Shown here piece after piece: positions 53,764 to 61,737 of a DNA stretch of 64,000 nt. Each line of letters opens with the position of its first letter. Positions within the stretch are counted from its first letter, which is position 1. The DNA comes from Albibacterium sp963696875. Lineage in GTDB: Bacteria; Bacteroidota; Bacteroidia; Sphingobacteriales; Sphingobacteriaceae. The translations under genes and the position numbers were made by a program. Where the stretch lies: assembly GCA_963696875.1 (NCBI GenBank), contig CAVOLQ010000007.1:555247-619246 (forward strand), read 5' to 3'. The notes beneath the pieces were generated by a model, which worked only from the letters and a program-made list of their open reading frames with translations, did no database searches and had not been told where the DNA came from.

Positions 53764-54168
53764 ATGATCCGCCAGCTCGACGACCGGACCCTGGTGAGCG
53801 GCCAGATCGCTCCGGATGAGGTCGCCGGGCTTGCGGAGCAGGGCGTGACGATGCTGGTCAACAACCGCCCCGACGGCGAGGATCCGAGCAGCCGCTTGCC
53901 TGCGAGATCGAGGCCGCGGCGGACGCTGCGGGGATCGCTTACCGGTTCGTGCCGATCATCCGCGGCATCGGACCGGCCGAGTCGAGGCGATGCGAAGGCG
54001 ATGCGCGCGGCCGGCGACGGCAGGCTACTGGCCTTCTGCCGCTCCGGGACCCGTTCGGCGCTGACGTGCGCGCTGGCGCATCGAGCCGACGGCGAGTCAG
54101 CAGAGAGCATCGTGCGCCAGGTCACTCGAGCTGGATTCGATCCGGCGCCGATCGCGCACCTGCTTTAG
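53764..54168 (+). CDS. TIGR01244-family sulfur transferase/phosphatase-like protein (frame-broken)
   Basis: About 134 residues. RQLDDRTLVSGQIAPDEVAG and VTMLVNNRPDGEDP are the hallmark start of the beta-lactamase-hydrolase-like phosphatase family (DUF442), and LLAFCRSGTRSALTCALAH supplies the CxxGxRS phosphate loop. Related domains act with persulfide dioxygenases in sulfide handling, but the role of the stand-alone protein is open. Breaks lie near 53900 and 53985. Its stop overlaps the convergent DUF2007 gene by 4 bases. Confidence 0.78.
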   Translation: MIRQLDDRTLVSGQIAPDEVAGLAEQGVTMLVNNRPDGEDPSSRLPARSRPRRTLRGSLTGSCRSSAASDRPSRGDAKAMRAAGDGRLLAFCRSGTRSALTCALAHRADGESAESIVRQVTRAGFDPAPIAHLL

Positions 54169-54374
54169 GCGTCGCCGTCGCTCAAGAGGCGCCGCGCCTG
54201 GTCAAGGTCCTCCTCGAGGACCATCAGGCGCACCGGCATCATCGGCCCCCAGCCGAAGCCGTGATTTCGGCATCGAACAAGACGGCGTCGATCCCCTCGC
54301 TCTCGAGATAGAGGCGCGCGAGGTCGGCTTCGACTCGAGCTGTCGTATCGCCCGGCTTCGACGAGGCCGCTCAC
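54165..54374 (-). CDS. DUF2007-type small protein (frame-broken)
   Basis: About 69 residues. The start GTG overlaps the DUF924 stop. The text SGLVEAGRYDSS, then LARLYLESEGIDAVLFDAEI and MPVRLMVLEEDLDQARRLLS fits the DUF2007 putative signal-transducing fold. One break lies near 54335 and another near 54260. Function is unknown. Confidence 0.6.
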   Translation of the reverse strand: MSGLVEAGRYDSSSRSRPRAPLSRERGDRRRLVRCRNHGFGWGPMMPVRLMVLEEDLDQARRLLSDGDA

Positions 54375-54914
54375 CAGGGCATGACCTCGCCGGCCGCGAC
54401 TTCTTCGGGCCGCGGCGCCCGGCCGAGCATCCGCGTTGCGGTGCGGGAACCGGCCGAAGCGCTCGATGATGTCGCGGTGCTGCTTTGCGAAGTGCAGCAT
54501 CTGAGCGTCGCCAAGCGCGGTGAACAGCAGCAGCGAGCGGTTCTGGTCGTCCATCCGTCTCGCTATGCTCGAACGGCATGTAGAGGAAGCCGCGCTCCTG
54601 CGGCTGCGAGCTCGTCGTCGAAGCCCTGCGTCGACCGCGCCCTTGGCGATCGCCAGCGCCAGCGGATCGGTCGCGAACTGGTCGGCATGGCCGCGGAACA
54701 TGTTGCGCGGGAACTGGTCGAACAGGATCACCGCCGCGAGCGCCGTCAGCGGATCGGTCAGGAAGGCTTCGGCCGGAAGCTGCCGCTTGCTCCGCCCAGA
54801 GCTTCAGGAAGCGCTTGCGGATGTCGTCGTCGAGCTCCGGCATCGCCGTTCCACCATTCGGCTCGGGTCGAGGCCGAACCAGAATTTGAGGACGTCGGCG
54901 CGCCAGTCGCTGCA
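54371..54914 (-). CDS. DUF924 protein (frame-broken)
   Basis: About 180 residues. VLKFWFGLDPSRMVE is the typical DUF924 start. DDDIRKRFLKLWAEQAAASG, AVILFDQFPRNMFRGHADQF, GFLYMPFEHSE and LHFAKQHRDIIERFGRFPHR follow. The family has a tetratricopeptide-like all-helical fold without known activity. No ATG was found near the start, so the true N-terminus is uncertain. Breaks lie near 54850, 54785, 54620, 54555 and 54425. Confidence 0.72.
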
Positions 54915-54916
54915 GC

Positions 54917-56348
54917 TCAGGCGGCGGTGCCGCCGACGGTCAGGCCGTCGATCAGCAGGGTCGGCTGGCCGACGCCCGGCGGGAACGCTCTGGCCGCCCT
55001 TGCCGCAGACGCCGACGCCTTCGTCGAGCGCGAGATCGTTGCCGATGCCCTTGACCCGGGTGAGCACGGTCGGTCCGTCGCCGATCAGCGTCGCGCCCTT
55101 GATCGGCTCGCCGATCTTGCCGTCTCGGATCCGGTAGGCCTCGGTGCAGGAGAAGACGAACTTGCCGCTGGTGATGTCGACCTGGCCGCCGCCGAAGCTC
55201 TTGGCGTAGATGCCGTTCTTGCACGCGCTCGACCAGCTCGGCCGGGATCGTCGTTGCCGGCGAGCATGAAGGTGTTGGTCATGCGCGGCATCGGCGCATG
55301 GGCGAAGCTTTCGCGGCGGCCGTTGCCGGTCGGCTCGACGCCCATCAGCCGGGCATTGAGCCGGTCCTGGAGATAGCCCTTGAGGATGCCGTCCTCGATC
55401 AGGCACGGTGCGGCGGGTCGGCGTGCCTTCGTCGTCGATCGTCAGCGAGCCGCGGCGCTGCTCGATCGCGCCGTCGTCGACGACGGTGACGCCCGGCGCC
55501 GCGACGCGCTCGCCGATCCGGCCGGAGAAGGCCGAGGTGCCCTTGCGGTTGAAATCGCCTTCGAGCCCGTGGCCGACCGCTTCGTGGAGCAGCACGCCGG
55601 GCCAGCCGGGGCCGAGCACGACCGTCATCTCGCCGGCCGGCGCGGCGACCGACTCGAGGTTGATCAGCGCCTGGGCCAGCGCGATGTCGATCGCGCGGTT
55701 CCATGTCGCCTCGTCGAACAGCTGGTCGTAGAGATAGCGGCCGCCAAGGCCGTGATAGCCGGTCTCGCGCCGGCCGTTCTGCTCGGCGACGATCTGGACG
55801 CTGAGGCGCACCAGCGGGCGAACGTCGGAGGCGACGAAGCCGTCGGCGCGGACGATGTCGATCACGCTCCAGCTTGCCGACAGGCTGACGCTGACCTGCG
55901 ACGACGCGCGGATCGCGGGCGCGGGCGGCGGCGTCGATCTTCTGGCAGAGCGCGACCTTGTCGGCGAACGGCACGAGGCTCAGCGGATCGTCGGCGCCGT
56001 ACATCGCCTGGTTGGTGCGTGCGCGGCGGCGGCGCCGGCGTGCCGTTCGCCGGATCGAGCAGCTTCAGCGTCTCGGCGGCGCGGCCGATCGCGGCCTCGC
56101 TGATCTCGTTGGCATGGGCGAAGGCGGTGGTCTCGCCGGAGACGCCGCGCAGGCCGAAGCCCGAGCGAGCTGTGGTAATCGGCGGTCTTCAGCCGGCCGT
56201 CGTCGAAGCCGAAGCCTCGCTGGCGCTGTATTGGAGATAGAGCTCGCCATCGTCGCATGGCCCGAGAGGTGCGTGGCGGCGAGCGCGCGCGCTGCGTCCG
56301 GGATCGAGGCTCCGATAGAGGAAACGGCGGGGGTCGGCGAGCCGTCAT
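54917..56348 (-). CDS. tldD: Metalloprotease TldD (frame-broken)
   Basis: About 477 residues. The zinc motif LLHEAVGHGLEGDFNRKG (HExxxH) and the later MTNTFMLAGND, YAKSFGGGQVDITSGKFVF and GIGNDLALDEGVGVCGKGG are diagnostic of TldD. The N-terminal region has GELYLQ and FGFDDGRLKTADYHSSLGFG-type patterns. TldD works with TldE (PmbA) as a cytosolic protease that unfolds and cuts small proteins and antibiotic precursors such as microcin B17. Breaks lie near 56310, 56260, 56165, 56030, 55930, 55430, 55410, 55225 and 54985. The start overlaps the upstream zinc-finger gene stop (ATGA). Confidence 0.9.
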
Positions 56349-56547
56349 GCCGCCTGGCTGGTCCGCCGGTCCCCCGTTCGAGCACGAAGCGGCGGTCGCA
56401 ATAGCCGCACTCGACGAAGCCGTGCTCGGGTCGATCTGCAGATAGACGCGCGGATGGCCGAGCGCCGGCGGCGATTTCGCCCGAGCCGTCGCAGGCGACC
56501 TGCACAGTTGAAACGCGGATCACTTCGGGCGGCGGCGGCATCTGCAT
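56345..56547 (-). CDS. zf-CHCC zinc-finger domain protein (frame-broken)
   Basis: About 67 residues. PPPPEVIRVSTVQVACDGSG, a break, LGHPRVYLQI and then GFVECGYCDRRFVLERG show the zinc-binding C, H, C, C residues of the zf-CHCC family (related to mitochondrial complex I subunit NDUFS6). The last bases overlap the TldD start. The role in bacteria is uncertain. Confidence 0.7.
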
Positions 56548-56610
56548 GCGCGGGAGGTAGCAACCCGCCGGCGCGGGTTCAATCGCCGTCAATCGGCGTC
56601 AATGGCGGCT

Positions 56611-57208
56611 TCACTGGTAGTTGGCGCTGACGTCGAAGGTCGCCGAGTAGAGCGCCCTCCGGCTGGTTCGGCAGCGATCTGAAGGACTCCGCCGACGCCG
56701 AAGAAGAAAGCACGAGTCGTCGGGTCGATCGTCTTGCGGGCGGCGTGCCATCGAGGGTCAGCGCAAGAACGGTGATGGTATCGCCTGCAGCATCGGTCGA
56801 GCTCGGTCGGCGGATTGATCGTCACGATGACCTGCTGGTTAGGCGTGCCGGCGCCGCCGAAATAGGCGCGATGGCCGATGGCGCTGGCCGCCGCGGTCAC
56901 GCCGCCGCCGAACGTGCGGTTGCCAGTGCGTCGCGTTGATCGAAACGAAGCCGCGACACCGGCGACGGAATCACGGTGCCGAAATCGAGGTCGTCGATCT
57001 TGGTCAGGGTCAGCGGCACGAGGACCAGCGCCTTGCCGGTGGCGTCCTGTGTCGGCGAGACCGGCGCCGCAGCCGGCGGACACGGCAGAGCCATGGCCGC
57101 GGCCGCAGTGATGAGGTCGTGTAACTCACTGTCCCCGCAGGCCGGCGATTCGGAAGCAATGATCGGCGCTGCGTCGACAGTGCGTTCAAGATATTGGTGA
57201 CGGGACAT
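56611..57208 (-). CDS. DUF4402 exported protein (frame-broken)
   Basis: The mature domain is clear: LVLVPLTLTKIDDLDFGTVI, then after breaks TFGGGVTAAASAIGHRAYFG, GTPNQQVIVTINPPTELD, RKTIDPTTRAFFFGVGG and the terminal FDVSANYQ-like end. DUF4402 proteins are pilin-like or fimbrial adhesin-related secreted beta-sandwich proteins, frequent in sphingomonads. The N-terminus is unclear: an Ala-rich stretch near 57100 (LITAAAAMALPCPPAAA) may be the signal peptide, so the true start could be downstream of 57208. Breaks lie near 56940, 56800 and 56660. Confidence 0.7.
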
Positions 57209-57349
57209 TACCTCGATCAAGCCGGTATCGCGCGTATAGCGGCTGTAACGCGCTGAACGGTAATCGACGTCACTCGGTTGCTGCGTAACCGCTCGGGATT
57301 TGCCCTGCTTGCTTGTCGCCGCCGGACGGCACCCCTATGCGCGCTGCGC

Positions 57350-58286
57350 ATGACCGAGGCCGCAATCCGCATCGAAGAGCTGACCAAGACCTATGCCGGC
57401 GGCAAGCGGGCGCTGGACGACGTCAGCTTCGACGTGCCGCGCGGGCAGATCTTCGGCCTGCTCGGCCCCAACGGCGCGGGCAAGTCGACGCTGATCAACA
57501 TCCTCGCCGGGCTGGTCAACAAGACCGGCGGCACGGTCACGATCTGGGGCTTCGACATCGACGAGCACCCGCGCAACGCCAAGCGCGTCGATCGGCATCG
57601 TCCCGCAGGAGATCATGTTCGATCCGTTCTTCACGCCGTTCGAGACGCTGGAGATCCAGGCCGGGCTCTACGGCGTCCCCAAGGCGCAGCGGCAGATCGA
57701 TGGAACTGCTCGCGCGCGGTGCATCTCGACGGACAAGGCGCAACGCCTATTCGCGCACGCTGTCGGGCGGCATGAAGCGGCGGCTGCTGGTCGCCAAGGC
57801 GATGGTCCACTCGCCGCCGGTGCTGGTGCTCGACGAGCCGACCGCCGGCGTCGACGTCGAGCTGCGCCAGCAGCTCTGGGACTATGTCCGCGAGCTCAAC
57901 GCGCAGGGCGTCACGATCGTGCTGACCACGCATTATCTCGAGGAAGCCGAGGAGCTGTGCGACCGCATCGCGATCATCAACCACGGCCAGCTGATCGCCA
58001 ACGAGCCGACCCGCGAGCTGGTCGGCATGGCGCAGGAGAAGGTCGTCGTGGTCACCGTCGACCGCGACATCGCCGACGTGCCCGACCAACAGCTGCTTCG
58101 AGAAGATCGAGCTGAAGGGCGAGCGCACGCTCGAGATCACCTATCGCAAGGACCAGGTCAACGCCGGCGAGGTGCTGCGCGCGCTGCAGCGCGACGGGCT
58201 CGGCATCGTCGACGTGTCGACCCGCGAGGCCGATCTGGAGGACGTGTTCCTCAACCTGACGCGGCGCGACCAGGCAGCCGGCGTGA
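57350..58286 (+). CDS. ABC-2 type exporter ATP-binding protein (frame-broken)
   Basis: About 312 residues. IRIEELTKTYAGGKRALDDV, LLGPNGAGKSTLINILAGLV (Walker A), the Q loop GIVPQE, signature LSGGMKRRLLVAKAMVHSPP, Walker B VLVLDEPTAGVDVELRQQLW and the H loop LTTHYLEEAEELCDRIAII. The C-terminal third is the usual YadG-like extension. The permease partner is not seen nearby. The stop overlaps the nadB start (GTGA). Breaks lie near 57590, 57700, 57740 and 58095. Confidence 0.85.
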
Positions 58287-59878
58287 GCATCGCAGACCGA
58301 CGTCCTCATCATCGGCTCCGGCGCCGCCGGGCTGACCGCGGCGCTCAACCTCGCCGAGACGCTTCAAGGTCGCGGTGCTCGCCAAGGGCGCGCTCGACGA
58401 AGGGTCGACCGCCTGGGCGCAGGGCGGGATCGCCGCGGTGCTCGAGCCCGGCGACACGTTCGAGAGCCATATCGAGGACACGATGATCGCCGGCGCCGGG
58501 CTCAACGACCGCGCGACCGTCGAGTTCGTCGTCGAGACGCGCGCCGCGCGCGATCGAGCGGCTGGCCGAGCTCGGCGTGCCGTTCAACACCGAGGGCAAC
58601 GCGCTGCACCTGACCCGCGAGGGCGGCCACAGCCATCGCCGCATCGTCCATGTCGACGACGCGACCGGCTGGGCGGTGCAGGAGGCGCTGCGAAGCGCGG
58701 CCGCGACGCATCCCAACATCACGCTGGTGCCCGACATGGTCGCGATCGACCTCGTCACCGGCCGCCACGAGCGAGCGCTATTCGGGCGCGGGCCACGTCT
58801 GGGGCGTCTATGCGCTCAACCGCGCGACCGGGCAGGTCGACGCTGTTCACCGCGCGCGCGACGATCCTCGCGACCGGCGGCGCGGGGCGCACCTATCTGT
58901 TCTCGACCGCGCCGCGCGGCGCGACCGGCGACGGCATCGCCATGGCGTGGCGCGCGGGCTGCCGCGTCTCGAACATGGAGATTGATGCAGTTCCACCCGA
59001 CCTGCCTCTACAATCTCGAGGTCAAGAACTTCCTGATCACCGAGGCGGTGCGCGGCGAGGGCGGGCAGCTGAAGCAACCCGACGACCGGCCAGCGCTTCA
59101 TGCCCGATTACGACGCGCGCGGCGAACTCGCGCCGCGCGACATCGTCGCGCGCGCGATCGACGCACGAGATCAAGCGCTCGGGCTCGATTACGTCCATCT
59201 CGACATCAGCCACATGCCGCCGGAGTTCGTCACGCGAGCATTTCCCGACCATCTACGAGAAGCTGCTCGGCGCTCGGCATCGACATGACCAAGCGAGCCG
59301 ATCCCGGTCGTGCCCGGCGCAGCATTATACCTGCGGCGGCGTCGTGATCGATCTCGACGGCCGCACCGATCTGCCCGGCCTCTATGCCGCGGGCGAAGTG
59401 CACCCAGTCGGGCCTGCACGGCGCCAACCGGCTCGCCTCCAACTCGCTGCTCGAATGCTTCGTGTTCGGCGAGGCGGCGGCCAAGCACATCGCCGCGCAA
59501 TTGGGACGAGCTGCCCGCCGCCGCCGCCGATCCGCGCCTGGGACGAAAGCCGCGTCACCGATTCGCGACGAGGAGGTCGTCATCAAGCAGAACTGGACCG
59601 AGATCCGCCGCTTCATGTGGAATTATGTCGGCATCGTCCGCACCACCAAGCGGCTCGAGCGCGCCCAGCACCGGATCAACCTGCTTCGGCGAGAAGTGCG
59701 CGATTATTACGGGCATTTCCGCGTCACGCCCGACCTGATCGAGCTGCGCAACCTGCTGGAGGTCGCCGACCTGATCGTCCGCTCGGCGCTGCCGCGCAAG
59801 GAAAGCCGCGGGCTGCACTACACGCTCGATTATCCGGACATGCTGCCCGAGGCGAACGACACGATTCTTGTTCCATAA
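58283..59878 (+). CDS. nadB: L-aspartate oxidase (frame-broken)
   Basis: About 531 residues. Starts at a GTG overlapping the ABC gene stop. LIIGSGAAGLTAALNLAE (FAD binding) follows a break; GALDEGSTAWAQGGIAAVLE and ALHLTREGGHSHRRIVHVDD are NadB-specific (the HSHRR motif). QFHPTCLYN supports the succinate dehydrogenase/fumarate reductase superfamily. The C-terminal helical domain has VIKQNWTEIRRFMWNYVGIV. NadB oxidises aspartate to iminoaspartate for quinolinate and NAD synthesis. nadA and nadC are not in the window. Breaks lie near 58290, 58365, 58550, 58775, 58985, 59090, 59165, 59235, 59300, 59405 and 59505. Confidence 0.92.
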
Positions 59879-59964
59879 CGGGACGCGCGTTAGTGGCGTT
59901 GCTTAAGTCAATGTTAACTCACGAGACTTGAACAAAAATTGAATATGAGTGTTTAATCCAGCCG

Positions 59965-60684
59965 ATGAGCAGGGAGTCCGAGTCGCAAGCAAGCCCAACG
60001 CCGCCATCCGGCCGGCGAGCATTGGGAATCGGCGGATTGCCCGCGTTCACCGCCTTTGCTGTGACGCGGCGGGGCAAGACGACGCTCGGCGCCTCGGCGG
60101 TGGCTCTATTGCTGGCCGGCACGCTGTCGACCGCCTCCTACCTGGGCACGGACCTTGCACGTGAGGCGCTGAAGGCCGGGCAAAGTTTCGCCCACATGAT
60201 GCAGCAGCGCTCGCCGGGCGCGCGCACCGGCGACAAGCTCACCAAGACCAAATCGAGGCACTTTGCCGTCCTCGCCGCCTCGGAGCCTGCTCCGGAGAAG
60301 CCTAGCGCCGCCGCGGCCCCGCCGCCGGTCGTCTCGCAAGTGCTTCCGGCAGCGGCGGCGCCGGTGATCAAACTCGCCGATCTCGCCCCGTTCTACGCGC
60401 CGCCCGTCATCAGCGGCATTTACCTGCCGCCGTGGGGCGGCGGCGGTGGGCCTCCGCAGGGGAATAGCGACTGGCCCCCGCCGGATTGCTGCTCGGGCGG
60501 CGTTCCTCCGCCAGGACCTCCCGGCCCGCCGGGGCCGCCCGGACCTCCGGGGCCGCCCGGACCTCCCGTGCCCGGCGTGCCGGAGCCCGCCACCTGGGCG
60601 ATGATGCTTCTTGGATTCGGCATGGCCGGGTGGTCGATGCGCGTGCAGCGGGCGCGCGCGGAACGGGCGAGCGCGTGCGCGTAA
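59965..60684 (+). CDS. PEPxxWA-CTERM sorting-domain protein with collagen-like repeats
   Basis: 239 residues, intact. A hydrophobic segment (about 46-62, ASAVALLLAGTLSTASYL) anchors or exports it. A Pro/Ala-rich middle leads to a GPPGPP collagen-like run at about 185-203. The end VPEPATWAMMLLGFGMAGWS is the PEPxxWA signal recognised by exosortase-type sorting in sphingomonads, followed by basic residues. The protein is probably cut and transferred to the cell surface. Its stop overlaps the L,D-transpeptidase start by 10 bases. Confidence 0.75.
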   Translation: MSRESESQASPTPPSGRRALGIGGLPAFTAFAVTRRGKTTLGASAVALLLAGTLSTASYLGTDLAREALKAGQSFAHMMQQRSPGARTGDKLTKTKSRHFAVLAASEPAPEKPSAAAAPPPVVSQVLPAAAAPVIKLADLAPFYAPPVISGIYLPPWGGGGGPPQGNSDWPPPDCCSGGVPPPGPPGPPGPPGPPGPPGPPVPGVPEPATWAMMLLGFGMAGWSMRVQRARAERASACA

Positions 60685-61313
60685 TCCTTTTGCTGGTGCC
60701 GGCGCTGCTCGTCAGCGGCGCAGTCTTGGCCGACGTCACGGCTCCAGGCCGGGCGGCCCATTCGCAGGCGCAGCCGAACCATTCGGTGGGGACGGCGCCG
60801 CTTGCCGCCGGCCGCATCCGGCTGACTAATGAACAGGCGCGCGAAGCGTTCGCGACCGGGCAGTTTGCAAGGCCGATCTCCACTCTTCTCGACGTCCGGA
60901 CGCCCCTTCGCTTCGGCGAGTATCGCTGGAACGACGCCGGCGTTCCGGCCAACCCGACCTGGATCAGCATCGATCTGCAAAGGCAGCTGATTTCGGTCTT
61001 CCGCGGCCCGCATGAAATCGGCACGGCGGTCATCCTGTTCGGAGCGACCTCGCGCGAGACGCCGATCGGCACCTTCCCGATCCTGGCGAAGCTCAAGCAT
61101 CACACGTCGGCGACCTACGATAATGCGCCGATGCCTTACACGTTGCGCCTGACTCGCGATGGCGTGTCGATCCACGGCAGCAATGTTCGCGACGGCTATG
61201 CAACCCACGGATGCATCGGCGTCCCCGTCGAATTCGCGGCGAAGCTGTTCGATGCAGTATCCCGCGGCGACAAGGTCGTCATCGCCGATCCCGACACTCG
61301 CCGGGGCGCCTAG
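60675..61313 (+). CDS. L,D-transpeptidase (YkuD domain)
   Basis: About 212 residues from a GTG at 60675, intact. A signal peptide (about 1-20, VILLLVPALLVSGAVLADV) is followed by a linker. The YkuD domain contains WISIDLQRQLISVFRG, the GATSRETPIGTFPIL strand and the catalytic GYATHGCIGVPVEFA with His and Cys. It links peptidoglycan side chains or tethers lipoproteins in the periplasm. The GVP ending instead of the common R is typical for the sphingomonad branch. Confidence 0.88.
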   Translation: MRVILLLVPALLVSGAVLADVTAPGRAAHSQAQPNHSVGTAPLAAGRIRLTNEQAREAFATGQFARPISTLLDVRTPLRFGEYRWNDAGVPANPTWISIDLQRQLISVFRGPHEIGTAVILFGATSRETPIGTFPILAKLKHHTSATYDNAPMPYTLRLTRDGVSIHGSNVRDGYATHGCIGVPVEFAAKLFDAVSRGDKVVIADPDTRRGA

Positions 61314-61473
61314 AGCGGGCACTGCGAAAGGCGCCAATCGTGGACCGCCTCTTAATGAACCGAACGCTCAAGATGTAACCCAAGTGACTCAGGACGCTCC
61401 CCAAAAGCGTGCTATGCGGAAACGTCGGGTGAGCAACTCGCCCGATTTGCGCTGACCATCGGGGGGTGGGCAT

Positions 61474-61657
61474 ATGGCTACCGACTTCGAATATTTCAGC
61501 CGACGGGCCAGGGAGGAGCGCGCCGCGGAATCGCGCGCCGTTCACGCCCATGTGCGAATCATCCATCGCGAGCTCGCCGAGGCTTATGAGCGCGCAGGTC
61601 CAGGTGCTATCCGCGGACATCCGCCGTGCCGAAATGCATCTGGTGAGCGCGGCCTGA
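61474..61657 (+). CDS. Small alpha-helical protein of unknown function (one frameshift)
   Basis: About 60 residues. MATDFEYFSRRAREERAAES, then VRIIHRELAEAYE, and after a break near 61590 VLSADIRRAEMHLVSAA. The whole is a charged helical sequence, probably a helical hairpin. No family is recognised with confidence. Intergenic DNA before it (61314-61473) shows nothing else. Confidence 0.45.
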
Positions 61658-61737
61658 CCTTCCCCGCCGGGCGCCAGCGAGCGCACCGATCGCCACTGCT
61701 GGCCTCGCGGCACGGCGCCCGCTAGACCCGCTGCTTC

